A DNA stretch of 64,000 nucleotides from Halobacteriales archaeon SW_5_70_135 (GCA_003022865.1 PXSK01000021.1:1620-65619); one strand, 5' to 3'. Shown: positions 20,252 to 30,309, numbered from the stretch's first letter. Numbers and translations: made by a program. The notes: generated from the letters alone by a model not told the origin.

Positions 20252-20311
20252 GTGTCCGGCGAGCGCCGCCACCGACTAAACCCGTCCGGTCGCGGGCGAC
20301 GACGGAGCCGG

Positions 20312-20506
20312 TCACCGGGCGAGATAGACGCCGAGCGCGAGCGCGAAGACGCCGAAGACGGCCCGGATGGCCGCGGCGGCGGTCTGTCCGCGGAGGTACA
20401 GCGCGGTGGCGAGGCCGAGAAAGCCGAAGCCGACGGCGGTGTGGACGACGATGACGACGTGTCGCGTCTCCACCCAGTCCGGAAACACCCGCGTGAAGAT
20501 GCTCAT
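20312..20506 (-). CDS. Small membrane protein
   Basis: MSIFTRVFPDWVETRHVVIVVHTAVGFGFLGLATALYLRGQT..., 2 TM. Confidence 0.65.
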   Translation of the reverse strand: MSIFTRVFPDWVETRHVVIVVHTAVGFGFLGLATALYLRGQTAAAAIRAVFGVFALALGVYLAR

Positions 20507-20611
20507 ACCTCGTCTATCGGGAGTGGGCACAAAAACCGTCCGAAAGCCGGTCGGTCAAACGACGCTTTCAGCCACCGCAAGACCCACGTCCTCGCTCTCA
20601 CAGGGGCGACC

Positions 20612-22172
20612 GTGGAGCACACGCGGACGACCCGCCGGGGGCTGCTCGCGGCGACGACCGGCACGCTCGCGGCGCTGGCCGGCTGTGGCGGCACCGGGTC
20701 CGACACGGCCCCGGACCGGACACCGTTCGACGCGCCGCCGCGGTCGACGACGGCGACGACGGACGAGACGCCGGACGACCGGCCGGAGAACCTCGTCCCG
20801 GCCGGCGAGGACCCGCTGTCCGCCCTCGACCTCCGGCGGGCGATCACCGGGTCGCTCGACGCGCGGCGGTACGTCCTCGCGGCGGCACCGTTCTCGCAGG
20901 CACCGGACGGAACGCGCCTGACCGCCGGGTTCGTCAGGGGTCCGTCCCGGACCGGACCCGCCCGGATCGCCGTCGCCGTCACCGCGGCGAACCGCGGGCG
21001 GACCGTCGAGTTCGGCCCCACACCGCCGTTCTCGGCGTATCGGGCGACGCCCGTGGTCTCCCGGGTGAGGCGGACCCCCCGGGAGCCGCCCGACGCGCGC
21101 TACCTGCTCACGCCGGTCGACCGCTCGCCGTACGGCGACCTGACGCCGCCGGCACCGACCGACCGCGGCTGGGTCGCGACCGCCGACCCCGGGACGCCGG
21201 AGCGGCCGGCCGAGCGACGGACGGTGACGCTCGCCGCCGACGAGTCCCTCGTCGGACGGTACGACCTGCTCGTCCATCCGGAGGCGACCCCCGGAACGCG
21301 GGAAGCCGTCCAGTTCGACGGCGAAGACTCGCCGACCGCGCTCGGCCTCGGCGTGTACGAGCGAGACGCCGTCGACCGGGAGACGCGAGTCTCAAGGTCC
21401 GTCCCGGACCTGAACGGCCCGACCCGCTGGTATCACGAGGGCGAGGGCACCGCGTTCGTCCGCCCCGACCGCGAACGGCTCTCGCTCCCCCGGGACCGGA
21501 CGACCGTCCGCCTGGAAAATTACTCGTCGCCGTCGGTGGTGGTCGACACCTGGCGGCTGTACAAGCTGGTCGACGGCCGGCCGCGCCGTGTCGGACCCTT
21601 CCGGTTCATACTGTGGGGTCCGGCGCCGCGGCCGGTCCCGCCCGCCGGCACCGTCTCGACGGAACTGGTCGTCGACGCCCGCACCGACGGTCGCCGCCCG
21701 CCGGGGCGGCTCGACGCCGAGTCGCTCGTGCTCGGGCCCGGCACATACGCCGTCGAGTACGGCGCCCGCTCGTCCGGCAGGGTGCCGCCGGGCACGCCGC
21801 TGTACGTCGACGGGGACGGCGAGACCGCCCGGTCGCCGGCGACGGTGGACGGCGACGGCGAGACGGTCGACCCGACGACGAGATACGCCGCCCTGTTCAC
21901 CGTCGCGGGCGAGCGGCCGCCGCTCGTCCCGACCGACGACGTCGAGCGGGTCGACCGCGACGGAGCCACGGTGACCGTCAGGGTCGAGAGCAGGTCGGTC
22001 GGTCTGGAAGCGGACGCGGAGCCGGTCCTCGTCGTCGAGCGCGCCCCGGCCGGACCGACGCCCGGTCCAGTTCCTCGCCGGCGAGGCCGGCGAGGAAGCC
22101 GACGGCGCGGCGACGGCGGTACGGTTCGGCTACCGCGACACGGCGCTGTCGGCGCGGACGGAGGAGGAGTGA
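20612..22172 (+). pseudogene. Tat/lipobox secreted protein, frameshifted near the C-terminus
   Basis: TTRRGLLAATTGTLAALAGCGGTG lipobox; frame changes near 22060-22075 to FLAGEAGEEADGAATAVRFGYRDTALSARTEEE*. Confidence 0.55.
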
Positions 22173-22179
22173 GTCGCCG

Positions 22180-22635
22180 TCAGGAGCCGGCGTCGACGCC
22201 GTCGGTCGCGTCCGTGTCGGCGTCGCGCTCCTCCGCGAGCACGGCCCGGACGAGCCAGGCCTGCACCCGCTCGCGGTCGGTCGCCTCAGACCCGGTCTCA
22301 CGGGCGCGGTCGAGCAGGCGCCGCTCCACCGGCCCGTGGTCGGGCTGCTCGCGCCGGTCGTTCGACAGCGCCTCGAAGTCCGCCCGCAGGTCGAAGTCCG
22401 CCCGGGCGGCGTTGCATCGCCCAAGCGGCGACATGCCCGCGTCGAGCACCAGGTCGCGGACGGTCGCCCAGTCCTCCGCACAGAAGTGTACCGACACCTC
22501 GCCCTCGACGTCCCGCCAGGCGATCGGCCCCGAGTGCTTCATCCGAGGGATCGCCCGCGGCGGCAGGTCGACCCGCGTCGCCGTCTCCTCGCGACCGCAG
22601 AGACAGCACGGCTCGCCCGTCTTGCCCGTGTACAC
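22180..22635 (-). CDS. Hypothetical Cys-rich protein
   Basis: VYTGKTGEPCCLCGREETATRVDLPPRAIPRMKHSGP... Confidence 0.6.
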   Translation of the reverse strand: MYTGKTGEPCCLCGREETATRVDLPPRAIPRMKHSGPIAWRDVEGEVSVHFCAEDWATVRDLVLDAGMSPLGRCNAARADFDLRADFEALSNDRREQPDHGPVERRLLDRARETGSEATDRERVQAWLVRAVLAEERDADTDATDGVDAGS

Positions 22636-22756
22636 CGACCGCGCTACGGGCCGCCGACCCAAGGGTCCGTCGGCTGCCGCCGACCGGGGTGAGAACGTCA
22701 CACGGACCGCCACCGAGACCCAAAGCACTTTACTCCTAATTACATCTTATTAGGGG

Positions 22757-23728
22757 ATGGCCAGTCGACAGGCGTTCCCCGACTACGTCGAGGTGGACTA
22801 CGAGGCCGGCGCCGGCGAGGACCCGGAAGACTACCCCGGCACCGCCCGGAAGATAGAGAAGGCGATCGAGGTCGTCCACGAGGGGCTGACCGAGTACGAG
22901 CGCCCCGCGGTGATGTGGACCGGCGGCAAGGACTCGACGCTGACATTGTACCTGGTGAAGGAGGTCGTCGAGGAGTACGACCTCGCGATGCCGCCGACGG
23001 TGTTCATCGACCACTTCCAGCACTTCGAGGAGCTGCTTTCGTTCGTCGACCGCTGGGCCGACCGCTGGGACCTGGAGGTGCTGTTCGCCCGTAACGACGA
23101 CGTCGGCGACTACGTCGACGCTCACGGTCTCGACCCGGGCGACGAGATCCCCGTCGACGAGCTCTCCGGGCACAACCGACACCACGTCCGCGAGATCCTG
23201 GAGTACGAGGAGGACACGTTCCCGTTCCTGCTCGACACCTACGTCGGCAACCACCTGCTGAAGACCGTCGCCCTGAACCGCACCCTCGAAGCCGAGGACA
23301 TCGACGGCATCGTCTCCGGCATCCGCTGGGACGAGCAGGAGGCCCGCGCCGACGAGACGTTCTTCTCGCCGCGACACGACCCGGACGTCTACCCGCCCCA
23401 CGACCGGGTACAGCCCATACTGCAGTTCGCCGAGGCCGACGTCTGGGGCGCCTTCTGGTCCTACGTCGTCCCCGAGTCCGTCCCCGACTACCCCGAGGGC
23501 CACGTCCCACAGGACTACGATGACCTTCCTGACGGCGTGACCCACGCCGATCTGCCGATCTCCCCGAAGTACTTCGAGGGCTACCGCTCGCTCGGCAGCG
23601 AAATCTCGACCGAGCGCAGCGACCAGAAGCCCGCCTGGCTCCAGGACCTCTCCACCGAGGAACGCGCCGGTCGCGCCCAGGACAAGGAAGACCTCATGGA
23701 GCGGCTGCGCGACCTGGGCTACATGTGA
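22757..23728 (+). CDS. Phosphoadenosine phosphosulfate reductase family protein
   Basis: VMWTGGKDSTLTLYLVKE PP-loop, FIDHFQHFEE, SGIRWDEQEARADETFFSPRHDP. Confidence 0.9.
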   Translation: MASRQAFPDYVEVDYEAGAGEDPEDYPGTARKIEKAIEVVHEGLTEYERPAVMWTGGKDSTLTLYLVKEVVEEYDLAMPPTVFIDHFQHFEELLSFVDRWADRWDLEVLFARNDDVGDYVDAHGLDPGDEIPVDELSGHNRHHVREILEYEEDTFPFLLDTYVGNHLLKTVALNRTLEAEDIDGIVSGIRWDEQEARADETFFSPRHDPDVYPPHDRVQPILQFAEADVWGAFWSYVVPESVPDYPEGHVPQDYDDLPDGVTHADLPISPKYFEGYRSLGSEISTERSDQKPAWLQDLSTEERAGRAQDKEDLMERLRDLGYM

Positions 23729-23892
23729 CCCGAGTCACCCTCGCGCTCGCGTTCCTGTTCGCCCTCGGCGCTCCGCGGCGCTGAGTACGCGTTTCGCGCA
23801 CAAACCACCCGAGTTCTGGAACACAGCGTGTGAGAACGGCGCTCGGAGCCGGGTTTGCGCGCGAAAGCGCCGATTTGCGCGTGAAAGTGCGG

Positions 23893-25725
23893 TCAGTATG
23901 AGCGGGCCGTCGGCTCGTACTCCTTGTCCTCACCGTCCAGAATGACGGGGCGGTACCAGATCTCCGGCGTTCCGTCGTCCCACGAGAGCAGCGTGTGCTT
24001 GAGCCACTCCTCGTCGCGCCGTTTCTGGTGTTCGGCGCGCCAGTGAGCGCCACGGGATTCCTCGCGGGCGAGCGCGCCCAGCGTGATCGCCTCGGCGAGG
24101 TCGATGAGGTTGCGCGTCTCGACCGTGTGGATAAGGTCGGTGTTGAACGTCCGGGAGGGGTCCTCAACGGTGACGTCCTGGTAGAGCTCGCGGGCCTCGC
24201 GGATCTCCCGCAGAGCCTCCTTCAGGCCCTCTTCCTTGCGGAAGACGTTGACGTACTCGGTCATCGCCGTCCGGATCTGCTGGCGGATCTCGGCGTGGTC
24301 GACGCCGTCGTCCTTTTCGAGCAGACGCTCGACGCGGTCGCGCTCCTCGCGGACGGTCGCCTCGACGACGGCGGCCGGCTCCTCGACGGCTACGCCGCCG
24401 TCGGCGGCGACGTCGCCGGTCGCGTCGACCGCGCCCGGCGTCACCGGCGTGTCGAGTCGACCGGTCTCGTACTCGCCGCGTTGACCGGTCTCGATCTCGG
24501 CGGCCTTCATGTCGCGCCCGGCGGCGTGGTGGCCCGCCCGTTTGCCGAAGACGATCAGCTCCGGCAGGGCGTTGCCGCCCAGCCGGTTCGAGCCGTGCAC
24601 CGAGACACAGGCACACTCGCCGGCGGCGTACAGCCCCTCGACGGCGGTCTCGCCGTTCTCGTCGGTCTCGATGCCGCCCATCTCGTAGTGCTGGCCCGGC
24701 TTTACCGGCACGGGCTTCTCCAGCGGGTCCACCCCCTCGAAGTCCTCCGAGAGGTGGACGATGTTTTCGAGGCGGTCGAGGATGCGCTCTTCGCCGAGGT
24801 GACGCATGTCAAGCAGCACGTGGTCGTCCTCGAAGCCGCGGCCCTCGTCGATCTCGGTGAGTTCGGCCCGGGAGACCACGTCACGCGAGGCGAGTTCGCC
24901 GTCGTTGTTCGCGTAGCCGCGTTCGTACATGAACCGCTCGCCCTCGCTGTTGTAGAGGACGCCGCCCTCGCCGCGGACGCCCTCGGTGATCAGCACGCCC
25001 GTCGAGGGTAGCGTGGTGGGGTGGAACTGGACGAACTCCATGTCCTCCAGGGGGACGCCGGCGCGGTAGGCCATCGCGTAGCCGTCGCCGGTGTTGGCGA
25101 CGGCGTTGGTGGTGTGGTCGTACACCTGGCCCAGGCCGCCGGTGGCGAGAACGACACCCTGCCGGGCGTGAAAGCCCTCGACGGTGCCGGTCTCGATGTC
25201 GTAGCCGACGACGCCGTGGCAGGTGCGCTCTGTCGGCTCGGGGTCGTCGGTTACGGCGAGGCGGGTGACGTACCACTCGTCGTACACCTGCACTCCGCGC
25301 TTGACCAGCTGTTCGTACATCGTATGCAGCAGCTGGTGACCGGTCTCGGCGCCGGCGTAGGTCGTCCGCGGGAAGGAGAGCCCGCCGAAGGGGCGCTGGG
25401 AGACGCGGCCATCGTCGTCGCGGGAGAAGGCCATCCCCCAGTGCTCCAGGCGGACGGTGTCCTCGGGGGAGTCCTGCGTGAGCGTCTCGATGGCAGGGGC
25501 GTCACCGAGGTAGTCCGACCCCTTCATCGTGTCGTAGGCGTGGTCCTCCCAGGAGTCGCCCTCGCGCAGCGCGGCGTTGATGCCGCCCTCGGCGGCGCCG
25601 GTGTGTGACCGAACGGGATGGAGCTTCGAGACGATCGCCACGTCGGCACCCTCCTCCTCGGCGGCGATGGCTGCCCTGAGCCCGGCGCCGCCGGCTCCGA
25701 CGACGATGACGTCGTGCGCTCGCAT
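23893..25725 (-). CDS. sdhA: Succinate dehydrogenase/fumarate reductase flavoprotein subunit
   Basis: MRAHDVIVVGAGGAGLRAAIAAEEEGADVAIVSKLHPVRSHTGAAEGGINAAL, HGSNRLGGNALPELIVFGKRAG. Confidence 0.95.
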   Translation of the reverse strand: MRAHDVIVVGAGGAGLRAAIAAEEEGADVAIVSKLHPVRSHTGAAEGGINAALREGDSWEDHAYDTMKGSDYLGDAPAIETLTQDSPEDTVRLEHWGMAFSRDDDGRVSQRPFGGLSFPRTTYAGAETGHQLLHTMYEQLVKRGVQVYDEWYVTRLAVTDDPEPTERTCHGVVGYDIETGTVEGFHARQGVVLATGGLGQVYDHTTNAVANTGDGYAMAYRAGVPLEDMEFVQFHPTTLPSTGVLITEGVRGEGGVLYNSEGERFMYERGYANNDGELASRDVVSRAELTEIDEGRGFEDDHVLLDMRHLGEERILDRLENIVHLSEDFEGVDPLEKPVPVKPGQHYEMGGIETDENGETAVEGLYAAGECACVSVHGSNRLGGNALPELIVFGKRAGHHAAGRDMKAAEIETGQRGEYETGRLDTPVTPGAVDATGDVAADGGVAVEEPAAVVEATVREERDRVERLLEKDDGVDHAEIRQQIRTAMTEYVNVFRKEEGLKEALREIREARELYQDVTVEDPSRTFNTDLIHTVETRNLIDLAEAITLGALAREESRGAHWRAEHQKRRDEEWLKHTLLSWDDGTPEIWYRPVILDGEDKEYEPTARSY

Positions 25726-25777
25726 TTCTGCCGGTCGTATCGGTCGGACGAACTTCAACTGTGCGGTAGCGCGGAGT

Positions 25778-25820
25778 CCCCTCCCTACTCGCTCACTTCG
25801 CTCGCTCCTTGAGGAAGGGG
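25778..25820. repeat. Inverted right-end-like hairpin left of tnpB
   Basis: cccctccct...aggaagggg stem (8/9 bp); the reverse complement has the same layout as the tnpB right end (gagcgaagtgagcgagtagggagggg). Confidence 0.5.
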
Positions 25821-25850
25821 AGGAGCGCGTTCACATCAAATACAGACACC

Positions 25851-25860
25851 AATTTATAAG
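25851..25860 (+). promoter_or_regulatory. Putative TATA element of tnpB (leaderless transcript likely)
   Basis: aatttataag about 25 nt upstream of the GTG at 25885. Confidence 0.5.
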
Positions 25861-25884
25861 TAGCCTCGTATCTACATTGAAACT

Positions 25885-27141
25885 GTGGCAGACGACTACG
25901 TGCATCGGACGGCAATCACTCGTCTTGAGGTTACTGACGAGCAACGCGACCTCCTTGAAAAGACTATTTCCGAATGGAAGCGTGGTTGCCAAATCGCCAC
26001 AGACATCGCGTGGGGTACGTGCAACGCGAAAAGCGACGTACAGCCCCTCGCCTACGACAATGTGCGCGAACACACCGACCTCGGGAGTCAACACGCGGTT
26101 CTCGCCACCCACCAAGCCGCTCAGGCCATCATTGGTTGTATCGAACGTCGGTCGAACGGCAAGGAGGTCAGTAAGCCGGCCTTCACCGCACCCACGGTGA
26201 CGTACGACGCCCGGACGATGACGCTGTTCGATGATGATACGGTGTCTCTTTCCACCACGGAGAGCCGTGTCCGGTGTTCGCTTGCTCTGCCCGACGCCGA
26301 CGATGGCTACCAGCGGCAGTATCTCGACCCCGACGAGTGGAGCGTCACAGAAAGTACGCTCACCGCCCGTGACGGCAACTACTTCTTACACATCGGCTTT
26401 CGCCGACTCAAGACCGATACCGAGAGAAACACCGCCGAGGACGGGACGGTTCTCGGGGTTGACCTCGGTATCGAAAACCTCGCCGTCACCAGCACAGCCC
26501 GTTTCATCAACGGGCGAGAGTTAACTCACACACTCCGCGAGTTCGAGAAAGTGCGGGCCGGCCTCCAGCAGACCGGCACCCGAAGTGCCCACCGAACCCT
26601 TGAACAGTCGAGTGGTCGGGAACGTCGCTACGTCCGCGACGTACTCCACCGGGCGTCGAACGCCATCGTAAATGAAGCACTCCGGTACGACTGCGACATA
26701 ATCGCGTTCGAGGACCTGACGCACATCCGCGAGCGAACTGGCGCGTCGTGGGGGCATCGGTGGGCGTTCCGAACGCTGTACGAACAGGTGGAGTACAAAG
26801 CCGAAGCGGTTGGAATTGCGGTGAAGCAAGTCGGTTCTGCGTACACGTCGAAGCGATGTGCCGAGTGTGGCTTCACGGCAGACGAGAATCGCCCGACTCG
26901 CACTGACTTCCGGTGTCAGAAGTGCGGGGTGGAAGCAAACACGGACTACAACGCGGCGAAAAACATCGGTCTGCGGTATGTCCGCCGGGGTCAACAGTCG
27001 TCTCGGCGGACGGGCAACAGTCAACTTGCCCTAAAGTCCGGAACAGTGACGCCGAGTGGCGGATTTACCGCCCACCCAGACGGGTTCGAAGCCGAGTTCA
27101 TGGACAAGCCCCACCCTCCACGAGCGAACCCCTCCGGGTGA
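25885..27141 (+). CDS. tnpB: IS1341-type TnpB, RNA-guided endonuclease (IS200/IS605 family)
   Basis: GVDLGIENLAVT, AFEDLTHIRE, CAECGFTADENRPTRTDFRCQKCGVEANTDYNAAKNI; RuvC D/E/D and four zinc-finger Cys present. Confidence 0.95.
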   Translation: MADDYVHRTAITRLEVTDEQRDLLEKTISEWKRGCQIATDIAWGTCNAKSDVQPLAYDNVREHTDLGSQHAVLATHQAAQAIIGCIERRSNGKEVSKPAFTAPTVTYDARTMTLFDDDTVSLSTTESRVRCSLALPDADDGYQRQYLDPDEWSVTESTLTARDGNYFLHIGFRRLKTDTERNTAEDGTVLGVDLGIENLAVTSTARFINGRELTHTLREFEKVRAGLQQTGTRSAHRTLEQSSGRERRYVRDVLHRASNAIVNEALRYDCDIIAFEDLTHIRERTGASWGHRWAFRTLYEQVEYKAEAVGIAVKQVGSAYTSKRCAECGFTADENRPTRTDFRCQKCGVEANTDYNAAKNIGLRYVRRGQQSSRRTGNSQLALKSGTVTPSGGFTAHPDGFEAEFMDKPHPPRANPSG

Positions 27142-27165
27142 GCGAAGTAGGGTGGGGTAGTTGAC
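27040..27165 (+). ncRNA. Probable omegaRNA 3' region/right end of the TnpB element
   Basis: Hairpin 27109-27157 (ccccaccct...agggtgggg) followed by tagttgac just after the tnpB stop. Confidence 0.6.
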
Positions 27166-27214
27166 CCCTCGCTCTCCCGTGAGCGAGCCCGGACGGGAGC
27201 CCGGTCGCGGCGAG

Positions 27215-27955
27215 TCAGACCGGCAGGAACTCCCGCAGCGTCCTTGCGTACAGTCCGGGCATACGGCGCCGTGACCCCCGCAGCGCGTTGCGGAGCGCAC
27301 CGGTCGCGTCCTCGGAGACGCCCTCGCCGTGACCGACCAGCACGCGGTCCGGTGCGAGGTCGCCGAGCGTGCTCCGCGGCGGCAGTGCCCGGCGCGCGGG
27401 GTGAACGCCCAGACGCTCGCCGTCGGCGAGGAAGTACGACGAGGTCCCCACAGACTCGGGGACGACCAGCGTCGACCTCTCGCCGTCGCCGGTCGGACCG
27501 GTCCGGGCCTCGGGGTCGAGTGTCGGCGCCGGGGCTTCCGGGCCGTCGTAGAGAGCGACCTCCTTCCAGACGGGCTGGTCGACGACCGGGATCGCCCGGT
27601 AGCCCGTGCCGGGGAGGTAGTCGTCGAAGTACTCGACGGGAACGCCGTCGGGGGCGGCACGCTTCATCCAGCGCGGGACGTAGACCGGGACGTCGTGTCG
27701 CCGAGCGAAGGCCGCGGCGTCGCGAGTGTGCCGGTCCAGCCCGACGACGACGCCGACCACCTCTCCCAGGTCGGCGTACACCGCCTCGACGTCGGCGGCG
27801 TCGACGGGGTCGACCAGCCACACCTCACCGTCGACCGCGAGGGCGTGACTCGTCCGCCGCATCGTCTCGTCGGGGTGTGCGATCCAGCCGACCCCGTCCT
27901 CCCACTGGTCCACCACGCGTGGGTCGCCGCCAGGACCGCTCTCCTTCAGTGTCAT
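27215..27955 (-). CDS. MBL-fold-like hypothetical protein
   Basis: MTLKESGPGGDPRVVDQWEDGVGWIAHPDETMRRTSHALAVDGEVWLVDPVDAADVEA...VLVGHGEGV. Confidence 0.7.
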   Translation of the reverse strand: MTLKESGPGGDPRVVDQWEDGVGWIAHPDETMRRTSHALAVDGEVWLVDPVDAADVEAVYADLGEVVGVVVGLDRHTRDAAAFARRHDVPVYVPRWMKRAAPDGVPVEYFDDYLPGTGYRAIPVVDQPVWKEVALYDGPEAPAPTLDPEARTGPTGDGERSTLVVPESVGTSSYFLADGERLGVHPARRALPPRSTLGDLAPDRVLVGHGEGVSEDATGALRNALRGSRRRMPGLYARTLREFLPV

Positions 27956-28006
27956 ACCGGAGCGACGAGGGGAACGGCTAAAACTCCCGCGCACCGGGAT
28001 CGCGGC

Positions 28007-28789
28007 GTGCTCAGTCGACTCCGCTGGCTCGGGCTGGAGACCGTCGCCCTGGAGACCGCCCGTGCGTTCTACGATCCGCTCGTTCCCGACCGCGTCGACG
28101 AGGTCGATCCCGCCGTCGCGGCGTTGGGAGGCGTCGAGACCGACGCGACCGACGAGAACGAAAGGGGCAGGACTACGAGAGCCGCCGACGGCGAGGCGCT
28201 GGTCTACCGTGTCGGCGGCGGCGACCCGGCGACGCGGCTGGTGCTCCGTCGACCCCGCTCCGTGCCGCGGGGTGGACTGCACACCCACTACGCGCTGTCC
28301 GTGCCCCGCGAGGAGTACGACGACTGGCGCGCACACCTCGCCGCCGACCACCCCGTCGCGGAGCACGACTTCGGCTCGATGCGGTCGCTGTACGTCTCCG
28401 ATCCCGACGGTAACTGCGTCGAACTCGCCGGCGTCGACGTCGACGGCCCCGGGGTGGACGGCGTCTTCGAGGTCGTCCTCGAAGTGCGAGACCTGCGGCG
28501 GGCGCGGGCCTTCTACGAGACCTGGGGGTACGGGGTCGTCGACGAGGGAGCGCACCGTCTGCGACTGTCGGGTCCGGGCGCGACCCCCGACCTGGAACTG
28601 TGGGAGCCACGCCTGGGCATCGCCGACGCCCGCGGCGGCGTCCACGTCGGTCTCGGGGTCGGGACGCCCGACCCGGCCGCGGCCGCGTCGACGGTGCGGG
28701 ACCGCGCCCGTCTCGTCGAGCGCCACGGCGAGACCCGACGGGTCGTCGACCCCGACGGTCACCACGTCACGCTGGTCGCCGAGGGCTGA
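28007..28789 (+). CDS. VOC/glyoxalase family protein, two modules
   Basis: GLETVALETARAFYDPL, SMRSLYVSDPDGNCVELAGVD, FEVVLEVRDLRRARAFYETWGY. Confidence 0.85.
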   Translation: MLSRLRWLGLETVALETARAFYDPLVPDRVDEVDPAVAALGGVETDATDENERGRTTRAADGEALVYRVGGGDPATRLVLRRPRSVPRGGLHTHYALSVPREEYDDWRAHLAADHPVAEHDFGSMRSLYVSDPDGNCVELAGVDVDGPGVDGVFEVVLEVRDLRRARAFYETWGYGVVDEGAHRLRLSGPGATPDLELWEPRLGIADARGGVHVGLGVGTPDPAAAASTVRDRARLVERHGETRRVVDPDGHHVTLVAEG

Positions 28790-28847
28790 GGGCGGCGAGA
28801 TCCGGCGGCGACCGGGGATTTATGTCTCGCAGCGTCGGAGCGAAGGT

Positions 28848-30005
28848 ATGGACGACGACGCGGGCGGGGCGCCGACACGGACACGACGTCGCTTTCTCGG
28901 GGCGGTCGGCGCGACCGCCGCGTTCGGACTCGCCGGCTGTGCCGAGCGGTCCAGGCGACCGAGCGGAAAGACGCTGACCGAGGTCGAGGCGACCACGTAC
29001 GCGCGCGACGTGGGCGAGGCGAACGACCAGGGGACGAGTGCGTACACCGACGTCTACCGGGCGACGATCGACTCCGTCGCGCTGGTCCGCTCGTACCGGG
29101 CCACCGGTGCCGGCACCGGCTCCGCCTTCGTCTACGACGACGAGCATCTCGTCACCAACCAGCACGTCGTCGAGGACGCCGAGGACATCGAGGTGCGGTT
29201 CGCCCGCGGCGACTGGCGCGACGGCGAGGTCGTCGGGACCGACGTGTACAGCGACCTGGCGGTCGTCCGCGTCGAGGAGGGTCCGGACTACGCCACGCCG
29301 CTCGACCTCGTCGAGTCGGACCCGCCGATCGGCGCCGAGGTGGTCGCGCTGGGCAACCCGTTCGGTCTCGGCGAGTCCGTCTCCGCCGGCATCGTCAGCG
29401 GCGTCGACCGCTCGCTGCCCTCCGTGAACGACTTCGTCATCGCCGACACGGTCCAGACCGACGCCGCCGCGAACCCCGGCAACTCCGGCGGCCCGCTGGT
29501 CACGCTCAACGGCCGGGTCGTCGGCGTGGTCACCGCCGGTCGGGGCAACGACGTCAACTTCGCCGTGTCGGCGGCACTCGTACGCCGAGTCGTCCCCGCG
29601 CTGCTCGAAGACGGCTCCTACGAGCACTCCTACGTCGGCATCGGACTTACGAGTGTGACGCCGACGATCGCCGAGGCGAACGACCTGGAGGCGGTCCGCG
29701 GCGTGCTCGTCGTCGAGGTCGTCGAGGACGGCCCCAGCGACGGCGTCCTCCAGGGCTCGCCGGACTCGTCGACCGTCAACGGTCAGCGGGTACCCGTCGG
29801 CGGCGACGTCATCTCGGAGATGGCCGGCCGGTCGATCCCGACGCAGGACGCCCTGTCGACGTTTCTCGCGCTGAACACGAGTCCCGGCGACACCGTCCCC
29901 ACCGTCGTCCTCAGGGACGGCGAGCGCGTGGAGGTGGACATCGAACTCGGTGTCCGTCCGGACCCGGACGCCGCGCTCGTCCCCGGCGACGGACTGTTCC
30001 GGTAG
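28848..30005 (+). CDS. HtrA/DegP-like S1C serine protease with Tat/lipobox signal
   Basis: TRRRFLGAVGATAAFGLAGC, TNQHVV, YSDLAVVRV, NPGNSGGPLV, C-terminal PDZ. Confidence 0.93.
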   Translation: MDDDAGGAPTRTRRRFLGAVGATAAFGLAGCAERSRRPSGKTLTEVEATTYARDVGEANDQGTSAYTDVYRATIDSVALVRSYRATGAGTGSAFVYDDEHLVTNQHVVEDAEDIEVRFARGDWRDGEVVGTDVYSDLAVVRVEEGPDYATPLDLVESDPPIGAEVVALGNPFGLGESVSAGIVSGVDRSLPSVNDFVIADTVQTDAAANPGNSGGPLVTLNGRVVGVVTAGRGNDVNFAVSAALVRRVVPALLEDGSYEHSYVGIGLTSVTPTIAEANDLEAVRGVLVVEVVEDGPSDGVLQGSPDSSTVNGQRVPVGGDVISEMAGRSIPTQDALSTFLALNTSPGDTVPTVVLRDGERVEVDIELGVRPDPDAALVPGDGLFR

Positions 30006-30012
30006 CCGACGT

Positions 30013-30309
30013 TCAGAGCCGGTCGGTGTCGACGCCGACGTCCGGCGGCGCCACGACCAGAAAGCCACGGAAGTGGACGATCTCGCCGCCCCGCTCGGTC
30101 ACCTCGCGGGCGAAGCCGGCGGCACGCTCGTTCACGTCGCCGTCGACCGACAGCACCAACAGCCGGTCGTCCTCGACGGCCGCGACCCACTCCTCGGCGG
30201 GCGTGGTGCCGTCGAGCACGCCCAGCTCGACGCGCGTTTCCCGCTCTTTCCGTTCCTCCTCGTCGATCTGGTCCTCGACGGCACGCAGGTCGAGATCGAA
30301 CTCCGTCAT
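30013..30309 (-). CDS. Conserved haloarchaeal protein (DUF5779-like)
   Basis: DLDLRAVEDQIDEEE...VELGVLDGTTPAEEWVAAVEDDRLLVLSVDGDVNERAAGFAREV. Confidence 0.7.
   Translation of the reverse strand: MTEFDLDLRAVEDQIDEEERKERETRVELGVLDGTTPAEEWVAAVEDDRLLVLSVDGDVNERAAGFAREVTERGGEIVHFRGFLVVAPPDVGVDTDRL

Larger units (their letters stand above)
25800..27165 (+). mobile_element. IS1341-type element (TnpB only, no TnpA); approximate limits
   Basis: Intact tnpB with terminal hairpin; left limit uncertain. Confidence 0.7.

Noticed and set aside
19403-22753. 1116-aa + ORF treated as one protein
   Set aside because: The first 400 codons are antisense to creatininase; only the part from 20612 with Tat/lipobox signal is protein-like
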